Origin: Gilliamella sp. Choc4-2
GTDB taxonomy: Bacteria; Pseudomonadota; Gammaproteobacteria; Enterobacterales; Orbaceae
Length of the DNA stretch: 64,000 bases
Assembly: GCF_001690355.1 (NCBI RefSeq)
Contig: NZ_LZHG01000004.1
Coordinates: 62,001-126,000 of the forward strand
Reading direction: 5' to 3'
Part shown: positions 10,613-21,509 of the stretch, in pieces
Position numbering within the stretch: the first letter of the stretch is position 1
Layout: each line of letters begins with the position of its first letter
Made by a program: the position numbers and the translations under genes
The notes under the pieces: model-generated
What the model saw: only the letters and a program-made list of their open reading frames with translations
What the model was told of the DNA's origin: nothing
The model's database searches: none

Positions 10613-11390
10613 AGATTTAAAAACTGAACAAAACACTCATCATCTAGGTGACGTTATGGAACGCGTTGCGACAAGTTCACAGACCTCTATCGATAAATAT
10701 ATGCCAGTTAAATTGGCACAAGCGATTGCTAATCCTATTTTCCCTGAGCTTGATAGTTTATTACGCTCAGGGCGTCATATTGGCATTGATGAACTTGATC
10801 ATCATGCTTTTTTAATGGATTTTCAGCTTGAGCTTGAACAATTCTACCAACGTTACAATGTGGAGCTAATTCGTGCGCCAGAAGGATTTTTCTATCTTCG
10901 TCCTCGTTCAACAACATTGATTCCACGTTCGGTCTTATCGGAACTTGATATGCTTGTTGGCAAAGTGCTTTGTTACTTATATTTAAGCCCTGAACGGCTT
11001 GCACATGAAGGTGTCTTTACCTTACAAGAACTGTTTGATGAGTTGGTTTCACTCGCGGACGAAGGAAAATTACTTAAATTAGTGAACCAGCGTTCAACAG
11101 GTTCAGATTTAGATCGTCAAAAACTGTTTGATAAAGTAAAAACGGCATTAAACCGCTTGCGTCGATTAGGAATGATATTTTTTATTGTAGGCAATGACAG
11201 TAGCCGCTTTCGCATCAACGAGACTATTTTCCGTTTTGGTGCCGATGTGCGCAGTAGTGATGATGCACAAGAAGCGCAACTACGCTTAATCCGAGATGGC
11301 GAAGCAATCAAAATCGAATCATCACTTATTTTAGATGATAATAATGAAGAACAAAAACAAGATGAAGATGTTAATGAGGAGACTGAATAA
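10593..11390 (+). CDS. mukE: Chromosome partition protein MukE
   Basis: MukE bridges MukF and the MukB ATPase heads in the bacterial condensin. I chose the ATG at 10593 because it gives MSST, the start of the E. coli protein; the frame stays open upstream to 10518 only because it overlaps mukF. From [12 protein letters not shown] onward the sequence follows E. coli MukE closely ([41 protein letters not shown]). The 265-residue product is about 30 longer than in E. coli because of an N-terminal insertion of roughly 32 residues between MSST and MPVKLAQ. The C-terminus is very acidic. Confidence 0.95.
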   Translation: MSSTDTKDLKTEQNTHHLGDVMERVATSSQTSIDKYMPVKLAQAIANPIFPELDSLLRSGRHIGIDELDHHAFLMDFQLELEQFYQRYNVELIRAPEGFFYLRPRSTTLIPRSVLSELDMLVGKVLCYLYLSPERLAHEGVFTLQELFDELVSLADEGKLLKLVNQRSTGSDLDRQKLFDKVKTALNRLRRLGMIFFIVGNDSSRFRINETIFRFGADVRSSDDAQEAQLRLIRDGEAIKIESSLILDDNNEEQKQDEDVNEETE

Positions 11391-11392
11391 TC

Positions 11393-14300
11393 ATGATTGG
11401 ACACGGTAAATTTCACTCATTAACTTTGATAAACTGGAATGGTTTTTTTGCGCGAACTTTTGAGCTTGACCAATTAGTGACAACGCTATCGGGCGGTAAT
11501 GGAGCGGGTAAATCAACCACTATGGCGGCATTTGTTACAGCATTAATTCCAGATTTAACTTTATTACACTTTAGAAACACAACCGAAGCAGGGGCAACAT
11601 CAGGTTCACGTGATAAAGGTTTACATGGTAAATTAAAACCGGGTGTTTGTTACTCTATGCTCGATGTAATCAATTCTCGTAATCAGCGCATAATTTGTGG
11701 TGTACGTTTACAACAAGTGGCAGGGCGGGACAAAAAAGTCGATATCAAACCATTTCTACTGCAAGGTTTAGCTGTTGGTATCAGCCCAACAGAATTGGTA
11801 ACAGAAAGATTAAATGATAAACAGGCTAGGATTTTATCGCTACCAGAGTTAAAAGAAAAAATTGAATCTATAGAAGGTGTTATCTTCAAACAATTTAACT
11901 CCATAACTGACTACCATTCGGTTATGTTTGATTTTGGTGTATTGCCTAAGCGCCTGCGCTCATCATCTGATCGTAGTAAATACTATCGCTTGATTGAAGC
12001 TTCACTTTATGGCGGGATTTCAAGCGCAATTACCCGATCACTACGTGATTATTTATTACCAGAAAACAGTGGAGTGCGCAAAGCTTTCCAAGATATGGAA
12101 GCTGCACTTCGTGAAAACCGCATGACATTAGAAGCGATTCGAGTAACTCAATCGGATCGTGACTTATTTAAACACTTAATTACTGAATCAACTAATTATG
12201 TAGCGTCTGATTATATGCGCCATGCTAACGAGCGCCGAATTCATATAGAATCTGTGCTTGGCTTACGTCGCGATATGTTTAAAACGCAAGATCTACTTAT
12301 TAGCAATCAATACCGCCAAATTGAAATGGCGAAAGAACTTAAAGAACATCAAGATGCGCAAAGCGATTTAGAAACCGATTTACAAGCAGCCAACGATCAC
12401 CTAAATCTTACGCAAACAGCGCTACGCCAACAAGAAAAGATCGACCGCTACCAATCTGATTTAGATGATTTAAACTTAAAGCTTGAAGAACAAAACGAAG
12501 TGGTGCTTGAAGCGAATGAACAGTATCAAACCTATCGTGATCAAGTAGAACAAACCGAGCAAGAAGTTGACGAAATCAAGACTCAATTAGCTGATTACCA
12601 ACAAGCACTGGATGTTCAACAAACACGAGCAATTCAATACCAACAGGCTTTACAGGCACTAAAAAATGCTCAGTTGCTATGTCAATTACCAAAACTAGAT
12701 ATTAGCAATATCGAAGAACACTTTACGTTTTTTGATGAAAAACAAAAAGAAATCACCGAACAAGTTCTTGAGCTTGAACAAAAATTAAGTGTATCTGATG
12801 CAGCGATTAATCAATTTGATAGAGCTTATCAACTAGTGGTGAAATTAGTGGGTGATGTGGTTCGCAGTGAAGCGTTTGCTGCAGCCAAAGAAGCACTAAG
12901 ACAGTGGCCTTCACAATGTTATCAAGCTCAGCAGGCCGAACATTTACAACTACAACTTGATGAACTAGAACAACGACTCTTTGAACAAAAAGAAGCTGAA
13001 TCATTATTAACACAATTTTGTAAGCATATTGATCGCCAAGTTAATTACGATCAATTAGATGAATTAAAACAAGAGCTAGAATTGCAATTAGACGAAAGTG
13101 CCGAACGAGCTAACGAATCAAGTGAAAAGCGTATTGAATTTAGACAAGAGCTTGAACAAATTCAATCGAAGCTTACTGAATATCGACAAAAAGCACCGTT
13201 ATGGTTAAAAGCTCAAGATACATTAATTTCATTGCAAGAACAAACTGGTCAAGTGTTTAGTCATAGTCAAGCAGTTACGCAACACATGCAACAACTGCTT
13301 GAACAAGAACGCCAACTTGTTACTGAACGGGATCAAATTAGCTTTAGACGAAATCAATTAGATGTTCAAATTGAGCAACTAAATCAACCTAGCGGTGTTG
13401 ATGATGGTCGCTTGTCTTTGTTAGCAGAGCGATTTAATGGGGTATTACTCTCGGAAATTTATGAAGATGTAACAATTGATGATGCACCTTACTTTTCTGC
13501 ATTATATGGTCCTTCAAGACAAGCCATTGTGGTGCCAGATTTATCATTAGTTAAACAGCAATTAGAAAGTCTTACTACAAGTGATGAAGATTACCCAGAA
13601 GATATCTATTTTATTGAAGGTGATCCTGCATCATTTGATGATAGTGTTTTTGATTGTGAAGAGATGAATAAAGCGGTACTTGTCAAAACGGGCGATCGTC
13701 AATGGCGATTTTCAAGTTTTCCTAAAGTACCACTATTTGGTCGTGCTGCTCGTGAGATTCACCTTGAAAAATTATCTCACGAACGTGATGAATTACATGA
13801 GCGTTATGCAACTATCTCATTTGATTTACAAAAATTACAACGTATTGAACAAAATGTTGGGCAATTTATCGGTCAACATTTAGCGGTGGCTTTTGATATC
13901 GACCCTGAAGCTGAAGCGCAAAAATTAACGGCAAGACGCACCGAACTTGAACGCCAATTATCATCTCAAGAAAGTATTGATAAACAAAATCAGCAACAAG
14001 TGACTAACTGCAAAGAACAATTAGCAACCGTAAATCGCTTGGTTGCACAAATGCATTTATTAGCTGATGATGATCTGGCTGATAGAGTTGACGATTTACG
14101 TGAACAAGTTGCACAAGCACAAGAATCTGCGCAATATGTTAACCGTAATTGCAATACCGTTTCAGAACTTGAACCAATTTTGGCTGTTTTACAAAGTGAT
14201 CCAGAGCAGAACGAAGCATTACGTGAACAATACAATACGGTTAAAGCACAGCAACAAACCATCCGCCAACAAGTTTTTGCCTTAACGGAAGTAATGCAAC

Positions 14301-15811
14301 GTCGAGCCCACTTTAGTTATGAAGACTCGGCTGGAATGCTAAATGAAAATACTGATTTGAACGAAAAATTGCGTGACCGATTGGAAGTGGTTGAAGCACA
14401 AAGAACAGAAGCACGTAGACAAATGCAGCAGTATCAAGATAAGTATAATCAATACAATCAAACGCTGGCTTCATTAAAAAGTGCTTTTGAAACCAAACGT
14501 GACATGTTAAATGAACTCCATAAAGAAATTGAACAAATTGGTGTTAAAGCCGATGCGAACACTGAAGAACGTGCACGATTAAGGCGTGATGAAATCCATC
14601 AAAAATTAAATAACAATCGTCAGCATTGCACATCGCTTGAAAAGCAACTCATTATGTGCGAAAGCGAAATGACACAACTACAAAAACGGCTAACTCAAAC
14701 ACTGCGAGATTATAAACAACTACGCGAACAGGTAGTACAAGCTAAATCAGGTTGGTGTTTAGTATTACGTTTAGTAAAAGAAAATAGTGTTGAACGTCGG
14801 TTACATCGCCGAGAACTTGCCTACTTAAGTGCTGATGAACTACGTTCTATGTCAGATAAAGCGTTAGGTTCGTTACGCTTGGCTGTTAATGACAATGAAC
14901 ATTTACGGGATGTATTAAGACTATCAGAAGATCCAAAACGCCCAGAACGTAAAATCCAATTTTATATTGCTGTTTATGCCCATTTGCGTGAACGAATTCG
15001 CCAAGATATTGTTAAAACTGACGATCCAATTGAAGCCATTGAACAGATGGAAATTGAATTATCACGATTAACAGAAGAATTGACTTCACGTGAACAGCAA
15101 CTGGCAATTAGCTCGAAGAGTGTATCTAATATTATTCGTAAAACCATACAGCGTGAACAAAATCGTATTCGTATGCTTAACCAAGGATTACAAGCAGTAG
15201 CATTTGGTCAAGTTAATGGCGTGCGCTTAAATGTTAATGTTCGCGAAGCTCATTCAACACTTTTGGCAGCACTTGCCGATGAGCAAAATGAACATCAAGA
15301 TCTATTTAGTAATAATCGTATTACCTTCTCAGAAGCCTTGGCTAAACTCTATCAACGTTTAAATCCACATATTGATATGGGGCAACGAACGGCTCAAAAT
15401 ATTGGTGAAGAATTACTCGATTATCGCAACTACCTAGAAATGGATGTTGAAGTGAATCGAGGTGCAGATGGTTGGTTACGTGCTGAAAGCGGTGCATTAT
15501 CGACGGGTGAGGCAATTGGTACGGGGATGTCTATCTTACTTATGGTGATTCAAAGTTGGGAAGAAGAATCTAAGCGTTTGCGTAATAAAGATATCTCTCC
15601 GTGTCGTCTACTATTCTTAGACGAAGCGGCTCGATTGGATGCCAAGTCCATTGCAACACTGTTTGAGCTTTGTGAACGATTAGAAATGCAACTAATCATT
15701 GCAGCTCCAGAAAACATCAGCCCAGAAAAAGGCACAACATATAAACTAGTACGTAAAGTCATCAATAACCAAGAGCACGTACATGTGGTTGGCTTAAAAG
15801 GCTTTGCTTAA
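11393..15811 (+). CDS. mukB: Chromosome partition protein MukB (SMC-like ATPase)
   Basis: MukB is the SMC-like subunit of the MukBEF condensin. The head domain begins at once, with Walker A GGNGAGKS at residues 34-41. Two very long coiled-coil arms rich in Gln, Glu and Leu (about 300-650 and 840-1100) flank a hinge around residues 650-780. The C-terminal head half holds the ABC signature region [13 protein letters not shown] and Walker [14 protein letters not shown]. Length is 1472 residues against 1486 in E. coli. The ATG lies two bases after the mukE stop, so translation is coupled. A strong terminator follows at 15834. Confidence 0.97.
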   Translation: MIGHGKFHSLTLINWNGFFARTFELDQLVTTLSGGNGAGKSTTMAAFVTALIPDLTLLHFRNTTEAGATSGSRDKGLHGKLKPGVCYSMLDVINSRNQRIICGVRLQQVAGRDKKVDIKPFLLQGLAVGISPTELVTERLNDKQARILSLPELKEKIESIEGVIFKQFNSITDYHSVMFDFGVLPKRLRSSSDRSKYYRLIEASLYGGISSAITRSLRDYLLPENSGVRKAFQDMEAALRENRMTLEAIRVTQSDRDLFKHLITESTNYVASDYMRHANERRIHIESVLGLRRDMFKTQDLLISNQYRQIEMAKELKEHQDAQSDLETDLQAANDHLNLTQTALRQQEKIDRYQSDLDDLNLKLEEQNEVVLEANEQYQTYRDQVEQTEQEVDEIKTQLADYQQALDVQQTRAIQYQQALQALKNAQLLCQLPKLDISNIEEHFTFFDEKQKEITEQVLELEQKLSVSDAAINQFDRAYQLVVKLVGDVVRSEAFAAAKEALRQWPSQCYQAQQAEHLQLQLDELEQRLFEQKEAESLLTQFCKHIDRQVNYDQLDELKQELELQLDESAERANESSEKRIEFRQELEQIQSKLTEYRQKAPLWLKAQDTLISLQEQTGQVFSHSQAVTQHMQQLLEQERQLVTERDQISFRRNQLDVQIEQLNQPSGVDDGRLSLLAERFNGVLLSEIYEDVTIDDAPYFSALYGPSRQAIVVPDLSLVKQQLESLTTSDEDYPEDIYFIEGDPASFDDSVFDCEEMNKAVLVKTGDRQWRFSSFPKVPLFGRAAREIHLEKLSHERDELHERYATISFDLQKLQRIEQNVGQFIGQHLAVAFDIDPEAEAQKLTARRTELERQLSSQESIDKQNQQQVTNCKEQLATVNRLVAQMHLLADDDLADRVDDLREQVAQAQESAQYVNRNCNTVSELEPILAVLQSDPEQNEALREQYNTVKAQQQTIRQQVFALTEVMQRRAHFSYEDSAGMLNENTDLNEKLRDRLEVVEAQRTEARRQMQQYQDKYNQYNQTLASLKSAFETKRDMLNELHKEIEQIGVKADANTEERARLRRDEIHQKLNNNRQHCTSLEKQLIMCESEMTQLQKRLTQTLRDYKQLREQVVQAKSGWCLVLRLVKENSVERRLHRRELAYLSADELRSMSDKALGSLRLAVNDNEHLRDVLRLSEDPKRPERKIQFYIAVYAHLRERIRQDIVKTDDPIEAIEQMEIELSRLTEELTSREQQLAISSKSVSNIIRKTIQREQNRIRMLNQGLQAVAFGQVNGVRLNVNVREAHSTLLAALADEQNEHQDLFSNNRITFSEALAKLYQRLNPHIDMGQRTAQNIGEELLDYRNYLEMDVEVNRGADGWLRAESGALSTGEAIGTGMSILLMVIQSWEEESKRLRNKDISPCRLLFLDEAARLDAKSIATLFELCERLEMQLIIAAPENISPEKGTTYKLVRKVINNQEHVHVVGLKGFA

Positions 15812-15833
15812 CTTATTATTGTTTCAACTTACT

Positions 15834-15870
15834 AAACATTTTCGCCGGCATTAATCGGCGAAAATGTTTT
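15834..15870 (+). terminator. Intrinsic terminator of the mukFEB operon
   Basis: A 14-bp inverted repeat (aaacattttcgccg / cggcgaaaatgttt) with an eight-base loop follows mukB by 22 bases and ends in T residues. It can also act on the opposite strand. Confidence 0.85.
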
Positions 15871-16036
15871 ATCTGACTCTGATAATTAGTCTTATTAAGA
15901 TTTAAGAAACAACACTATCAGATTACCAACAAGAAAAGTAAGCTAAAATAATTAACAAGATAAAAGCCTAAGTAAAAACCTTTTAGCTCAAAATTATATT
16001 AACTCCATTTTGCTATCCACTTATTATTGGTCGTAA

Positions 16037-16525
16037 TTAATAACTGCTTAAATCAGATTGCCAAAGAATATAAGGGTCATAGTCGTCATCACCATCAGGT
16101 AGTGAACCAGTTAGGGGGGCTTGGAAAAAATCCGTTTCAGCTAGCTGATTATTATCGATATATTCAATTTTTAATTTTAGCAAATCTTTTCTATTTTCAG
16201 GTTTATCAAAGTTATAAGTAATATGAGAAAGTGAATTGTGATAGATGATTTGACGCCAACATTCATCTGAATCTTTCATACAGTATTTGATACTTAAAGG
16301 TTGGTATTTTTGGCCACCTATAAATAAAACGGGAACGGCTTTTTGCTCTTGACTATCAACAAAGAATGATAAAAAAGTATCATCACCTAATTTAGCTTTA
16401 TACTCGGTAAATTTGCTATCACTTTTTGCTTCAGCTTGTTTTAGGAAACTATGTCGACTTTCATCGGCGTAACTATTACTACAATACAAACTACATAAGA
16501 ATAATACTGATATTAATTTTTTCAT
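16037..16525 (-). CDS. Small secreted protein of unknown function
   Basis: The 162-residue product has a clear Sec signal peptide: MKK, a hydrophobic core (LISVLFLCSLYCSNS) and a likely cleavage after SYA. The mature part is hydrophilic, with one cysteine pair (KYCMKDSDECW) that could form a disulfide in the periplasm. I chose the ATG at 16525 because GGAAT sits seven bases upstream; an ATG at 16537 is also open. It faces the T6SS effector genes from the other strand. A periplasmic immunity protein would fit that place, but no family was recognised. Confidence 0.6.
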   Translation of the reverse strand: MKKLISVLFLCSLYCSNSYADESRHSFLKQAEAKSDSKFTEYKAKLGDDTFLSFFVDSQEQKAVPVLFIGGQKYQPLSIKYCMKDSDECWRQIIYHNSLSHITYNFDKPENRKDLLKLKIEYIDNNQLAETDFFQAPLTGSLPDGDDDYDPYILWQSDLSSY

Positions 16526-16540
16526 AACATATTCCATAAG

Positions 16541-16729
16541 TTAGCTTAGTAATTTAGATAAGTAATATAGCCAGTGACTAAAGGCTAGTAGAAAAGCTAT
16601 AAATCTAAAAAGATTTATAGCATGTTTAATAGAATAACTTAAAAAATAGACAAATAGAAAGTAAAAAATAATAAAGGAGAAAAAAGAAATATAGAAGGAA
16701 GCGCCCCTATTTTCTTGTATATGCCACAA
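16541..16729 (-). CDS. Doubtful short hydrophobic ORF
   Basis: A 62-codon frame with only a TTG start encodes a very hydrophobic peptide with two possible membrane helices. There is no ribosome site. It lies just upstream of the secreted protein gene on the same strand. It may be a small membrane protein, a remnant of an immunity protein, or an artefact of T-rich DNA. Confidence 0.2.
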   Translation of the reverse strand: MWHIQENRGASFYISFFSFIIFYFLFVYFLSYSIKHAINLFRFIAFLLAFSHWLYYLSKLLS

Positions 16730-16782
16730 GATAGTAATGAATTAAAGGTATGATAATAATTTTAAAAACGGAAAGATGTTAT

Positions 16783-16875
16783 ATGGAATTCAATGCATTA
16801 ACACCTAAAATTCCCAAGTTTACTACAGAACCACTTGATTATTTTTATAAAAATGGGAAAATACATAACCTATAA
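16783..16875 (+). CDS. Possible 30-residue peptide at the head of the T6SS island
   Basis: ATG is preceded by GGAAAG at a workable distance. The product starts MEFNALTPKIPKF and ends at a stop 48 bases before the adaptor gene. It could be the displaced end of a spike protein gene (VgrG or Hcp type) that once preceded the adaptor, or a chance ORF. No homologue was recognised. Confidence 0.25.
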   Translation: MEFNALTPKIPKFTTEPLDYFYKNGKIHNL

Positions 16876-16923
16876 CCAATAATTCTAATAAGATAAATAT
16901 AAAAATTTTTAAGGATAAAAACA

Positions 16924-17805
16924 ATGGAAAAAAAGTTGTTCAACTTATTAGATAATGAAAGTGCACGTAAACAGTACCGATATTTATTAATTGATAATCT
17001 AGTTTCGCTAAGTTATTTTCATGTATTATCTATTCAAAGCTTGCAAGAAAATTTAGGAAAAGAAGCAATCCAAGTGGTACCAAGAACGAATCTTGCGCAC
17101 GATTTAGAACATTGCCCTAAATTAATTGTTATTGCAAAACCTAACGAACCTATAAACGAAAAATTATTACATCATATTAGTAATGAACTGCAAGATGATG
17201 GCTCACTACAAAGGCGCTATATTTCGGCATGTATCGTTAGCAAAAACAATCCTAAAACGTTAAGTGAACAACTGATTGATATAGGATTAAAATTAACAAA
17301 ATTCACTCATACCCATTTTGTTCCTTTTTACGAACCATTTAAAATGTATTTAATGTTAGAAGGTAACAAAATTTGTTCAGATTGGTTACCTAGTTTATTA
17401 AATTGTTGTAGCACCTACTGTTTCACCTCATTTACCAATCGCTTACAGGTTATTCAGTCGTTGGATCATACCCCGGAGCCATACGAAATTTGGGTTACAG
17501 AAGAAGTTAAATTTTACCTGAAAGAATCTGCCAAACTGTATCAGTTGACAACTGCTTGGAAAAACATATGTCAAAAGCAAAATAAAAACATTCAAGATAA
17601 TGACATATTACAATTAGCTGAATATTACTATGAAGCAAAAACAGCAGGGTTAGAAGATACTTATGATAAATTCTCTTTAGCGCTAACGTTAATGAATTAT
17701 CCCAATTTATCCATTCAAAACCAACTAAAAGCCCCAATTGAAAAAGCAAAAGAAGAGCCAGGCACATTAGCAAATCATCTAAGTAAGCTCGAAATTGCAG
17801 AATAA
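16924..17805 (+). CDS. DUF4123-like T6SS effector adaptor/chaperone
   Basis: Adaptors of the DUF4123 (Tap/TEC) family bind a T6SS effector and load it on VgrG. The 293-residue protein has the family layout: an N-terminal YRYLLIDNL strand, a central region followed by short helices, then a VPFYEPFKMYLML segment that corresponds to the FRFYDPRVL motif of DUF4123. The C-terminal half is helical. It lies 15 bases before the VasX-like effector on the same strand, the usual adaptor-effector order. The ribosome site AAGGA precedes ATG. The similarity is remote, so the assignment leans partly on context. Confidence 0.6.
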   Translation: MEKKLFNLLDNESARKQYRYLLIDNLVSLSYFHVLSIQSLQENLGKEAIQVVPRTNLAHDLEHCPKLIVIAKPNEPINEKLLHHISNELQDDGSLQRRYISACIVSKNNPKTLSEQLIDIGLKLTKFTHTHFVPFYEPFKMYLMLEGNKICSDWLPSLLNCCSTYCFTSFTNRLQVIQSLDHTPEPYEIWVTEEVKFYLKESAKLYQLTTAWKNICQKQNKNIQDNDILQLAEYYYEAKTAGLEDTYDKFSLALTLMNYPNLSIQNQLKAPIEKAKEEPGTLANHLSKLEIAE

Positions 17806-17820
17806 TGTAAGGAATACCGA

Positions 17821-20800
17821 ATGAAAAAATTTGATAGCCGTATTTATGAAGAAGCAAAAAACACCTCAGCCATGTCAAACAGTGGGTGTGGCACGTGTCA
17901 ACGTAATGGTATGCCGTTTTTTTTAGTTCGCCAATCGGTAATAAATCCACGGGTTGACAGCAGCAAAGATTGGTCGCAAGGTGTTCCTAAATTAACCGAT
18001 AGGCGACCAGCAGGCGAGTTAACGCAACATAAATATGCATTAAGGATGTTACGTAAAGGTTATGTTTATGTATTAATGGAAAAAGACGGTGAAAGGAAAT
18101 TACTGGGTTATGAAGTAACATCAGAAGGCGCATTAAGGCATCGTTCCATTTACTATATGAAAAAATACGAAATTGAAGACTTAGCCAAACAATGCACCAA
18201 AATGAATCACAATATACCAGCCATTTTTGCCAATATCGATGTATTAAATGCCACAGTATGGATAGCTTACAGCCGTCGGGCTTGGTCAAAAAAAGTAGAA
18301 GATTATTACCGCTCGCCTGAAGCAGATTTAAAGCGTTTCACTAAAGTAACCATTAACGACAGCACCCGTAAAGATCCGAGCTCATTAACCGACGGGCGTA
18401 GCTTTGCTTTCAACGATTTACTCGACGAAAATAAAGCACCTTATTTACCTGAGTTTTTATTTGAGAAAAAAGATTTTAATGTACGTTTTCCAAGTGCCCA
18501 TGAATTTTATGACTACTCGCATAAAAGAGATTTAGCCGCCATAAAAGACGTATCAGAAAAACTGGAACAAACATATCAATGTAAAATCGGCTGCATAGTG
18601 TTAGAAGACACCTTCGGTATAGCTGAAGAGCTTAATGCTCAACGATTGCGGAACTTTGACCCCATCAATAATGCCTTTTTAGAGCACGAACGGGAAATAG
18701 AGAAAAAATTAACCGATGCATATAACGAAAAAATAGCGGATTTTACCCCGACAAGCAACTGGTTAACCTCGCCCGATAAAGCAGAAAATCTATTCCCTTA
18801 TGCGAAAGATTATTTTAAAAACATTTTAAATCTAAATATTGATGACAACCAAAATGATGCATCACAAGCGCTGACAATTCCTTTAAAACCCAATACAAAT
18901 ACCCCCAAATATTATCATGAATATTTTTCCACTAATCGAGCCTATAAACGTAGAATAGTGTCTTGTATTGACGCTTATAAAAAAGGATTAAAGAACTATT
19001 TTGCGAATCAAATAGAGCAAGAAAATGAAAAAGACGGTAAATATAATGAAACACAATATAAGGATGTTTATGAACCACATTGGAGGCAAGGACGGTACGA
19101 ACAACAAGAGATGGCTGATTATATAAATAGTATTAACAAATTAAAATCAGAAGGTTGGAAAGAAGTTGCCTTAACTGATGAAGAAAAAACAGTATTATTA
19201 AAACAAAAAAATCGATCTCAAATTCCTTATAACAACTATGTGGAGGTACATCGTTTTTCATTAACAAAAGAAGGTGCTGTACAATCTAAATTTGATAAAG
19301 AATGGGCAAAACTGTCTGCACGGCTAGATAAGGGTAAACTCGATGCATTTCGCCAAGAAGAAAAACAACTATTTGACGAAATTGTTAAAGATATCCGCAA
19401 AATATCAATCGATTATTTAATTTATGTCACATGGCTTTTTGGCTCCAAAGACAAACCATCGCTTTATGCACCAGTTGAACTGACCGATTATAACCAAGTG
19501 GAATTTTGGAAGCGTGAACAAGAAAACGACTACTCTAAAGACCACTTAGGCTATTTTGAAGATGTTACCGCCATATTACAAGGTAATATCCAAATGGCGA
19601 AGCTACCCGAACAGTTTGGCTTATGGGACAGCCTATTACGAGACGAAAACTCCATCTATTTTTATCTATTAAAAGGTCAGGATAATAACCTGTATGAAGG
19701 GTTACTAAAACAACGGATTGTTGAAATGGAGAAAAATCAAGATGCAGCAAACCACAAAACGAAAGTAACAACTCTCAATGAATTAGTGGGCAAAATTAAC
19801 GATATTTTGAATTTGCCAATTGATAAAAAAAATACAACCTTATTTGTTGATAAAATGGAAGTATTAATGAATTGGATGGCAGCAGGTATTGCAAATCCAC
19901 CAAAGAACGCCAAGTTAATTAACGACGTTTTAATGAAAGACCATAGCATAGAACAGCTTAAAGTTTTTTCGGGCGTTGAGCATAGGCGTATAAGTTTACC
20001 GGTGAAAATTAAAAACTTACCCAAAGTTTATGAAATTTTGATGGAGCATTCAGATGTATCAACGGTGAGTATTGATAAAAATTCCAAGCTGTATAAGTTA
20101 TCAAAAGTATCAGATACCGATAAGCGCTGGCAATTTGAAAGCCAACTGACTAAAAAACAGCTCGAAAAAACGGTTCAAATGGAGTTTATGGTAATAGCTG
20201 ATGATATAGCCTCAATGAATAACATGATTGATGAGTTGAAAAAAGGTGGTAATTTAAAAGAAACCGCCCTTGCTAAAACCCAAAAGGTATTAGGCGCTGA
20301 AATTAAACACGCTCACCAATTTAGTGGCGAGCTAACCTTAGCTGACCTTGAAAAAACAATAGCACAAGCCAAACGACGAATCGCGTTTGATGCCTCAAAA
20401 GGGGTTTTTATGAATGGGTTAATGATATTTTTACAAGGCCACCTGTACAATCAAAATAGGAAAGTACTCGAGGCTGAAGGGCGTGAAATGCGGCAAGATG
20501 TGAAAGAGGAAATTCTTAATGATATGGCCAAGACTTGTGTAATTATGTCGTTAATGTCGGTCGAAGTAATGGCTCACACCATTAATCTAGTTGGTGCATT
20601 GCCTAAAATAAATATTTTTACCACTATGATACCAGGTTGTGAGAAATTTCTGAAAGTCACTGGATCAACGCTAGCGCTTATTACGATATTGGACGGGGTC
20701 ATGGATATTTATAAAGGGGTTGGTTATGTGAAAAATGGTGATGTGTTTGATGGTGGATTAGTTTTTACTGGTGGTATGTTAACTACTATATCTGGAGGTA

Positions 20801-21492
20801 TAGGTTTGTATGGTGCAATAGCTGCTATAACTTTACCAGTAGCGCTTTTAGCTATAGCTATTGCCGTTATTGGCGTAATTTTAGTGTATATAGGCTTAGA
20901 AGCCGATCGTTGGTCGCCCATGGAAATTTGGTTTAACCGTTGCTATTTTGGTAACCATAAACATCCAGAAAAAGGGCAACCTTACCCACTCACCGCAGTT
21001 GGCACCAGTGCGGCGTTAAATGACTATTTTGCTTATCTTTCAGGCATCTATTTAGCTTTAAATTATCAATCTTATGATATGGAGTTCTTTTTTGACGATA
21101 TTCGTAATGATTCTGATGAAAACGCCGCATTAATTTATGCCGGTGGACTGCGTGTACATATTAAACTGCCCAATTTTGATGCGCAAAGCCGCTATGTCTG
21201 TATGGTCTATCTAACTGATTCTGAAGGGCAATCGGCTAAGGTCCTAATTGTAAAAGGTAAAGACGATAAACATTTACATGTTACGGTATCACCCAATCAA
21301 TGTAATCATGACTTAGTGCGCTGGGTTGATTCTAAAGATTATCCTATCGAATCAAATATAAATGATACAGTGGCGATAGACCAAAAAGTTGCCGAATTAA
21401 GGGTAAAAGCGAAAAAAGTGATTGGCATATTACATTACTGGCAAGGTAAAGACGCCAAATCGCCACTACGTGTAGAACATATTATCAATTAA
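17821..21492 (+). CDS. VasX-like pore-forming T6SS effector
   Basis: This 1223-residue protein looks like a membrane-targeting T6SS effector. The N-terminal ~100 residues follow the toxin VasX N-terminal region: a CGTC cysteine pair, then GMPFFLVRQSV, then LRMLRKGYVYVLMEK, which matches the pattern of C-x2-C, GLPILPVRY and LRPGYLYVY in VasX. The long middle is hydrophilic and helical. Hydrophobic segments cluster late, at about residues 900-925, 940-960 and 978-1030 (VALLAIAIAVIGVILVYIGL), as in colicin-like pore formers, and are followed by a ~190-residue soluble tail. VasX of Vibrio cholerae permeabilises target inner membranes. The adaptor lies upstream and the paralogous membrane proteins downstream. 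Ribosome site AAGGAA. Confidence 0.75.
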   Translation: MKKFDSRIYEEAKNTSAMSNSGCGTCQRNGMPFFLVRQSVINPRVDSSKDWSQGVPKLTDRRPAGELTQHKYALRMLRKGYVYVLMEKDGERKLLGYEVTSEGALRHRSIYYMKKYEIEDLAKQCTKMNHNIPAIFANIDVLNATVWIAYSRRAWSKKVEDYYRSPEADLKRFTKVTINDSTRKDPSSLTDGRSFAFNDLLDENKAPYLPEFLFEKKDFNVRFPSAHEFYDYSHKRDLAAIKDVSEKLEQTYQCKIGCIVLEDTFGIAEELNAQRLRNFDPINNAFLEHEREIEKKLTDAYNEKIADFTPTSNWLTSPDKAENLFPYAKDYFKNILNLNIDDNQNDASQALTIPLKPNTNTPKYYHEYFSTNRAYKRRIVSCIDAYKKGLKNYFANQIEQENEKDGKYNETQYKDVYEPHWRQGRYEQQEMADYINSINKLKSEGWKEVALTDEEKTVLLKQKNRSQIPYNNYVEVHRFSLTKEGAVQSKFDKEWAKLSARLDKGKLDAFRQEEKQLFDEIVKDIRKISIDYLIYVTWLFGSKDKPSLYAPVELTDYNQVEFWKREQENDYSKDHLGYFEDVTAILQGNIQMAKLPEQFGLWDSLLRDENSIYFYLLKGQDNNLYEGLLKQRIVEMEKNQDAANHKTKVTTLNELVGKINDILNLPIDKKNTTLFVDKMEVLMNWMAAGIANPPKNAKLINDVLMKDHSIEQLKVFSGVEHRRISLPVKIKNLPKVYEILMEHSDVSTVSIDKNSKLYKLSKVSDTDKRWQFESQLTKKQLEKTVQMEFMVIADDIASMNNMIDELKKGGNLKETALAKTQKVLGAEIKHAHQFSGELTLADLEKTIAQAKRRIAFDASKGVFMNGLMIFLQGHLYNQNRKVLEAEGREMRQDVKEEILNDMAKTCVIMSLMSVEVMAHTINLVGALPKINIFTTMIPGCEKFLKVTGSTLALITILDGVMDIYKGVGYVKNGDVFDGGLVFTGGMLTTISGGIGLYGAIAAITLPVALLAIAIAVIGVILVYIGLEADRWSPMEIWFNRCYFGNHKHPEKGQPYPLTAVGTSAALNDYFAYLSGIYLALNYQSYDMEFFFDDIRNDSDENAALIYAGGLRVHIKLPNFDAQSRYVCMVYLTDSEGQSAKVLIVKGKDDKHLHVTVSPNQCNHDLVRWVDSKDYPIESNINDTVAIDQKVAELRVKAKKVIGILHYWQGKDAKSPLRVEHIIN

Positions 21493-21509
21493 AAAAGGAG
21501 AACGTAATC

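Noticed and set aside
17507-17950. 147-codon minus-strand ORF spanning the adaptor-effector junction
   Set aside because: It lies opposite two well-supported genes and has a composition typical of a complementary frame.
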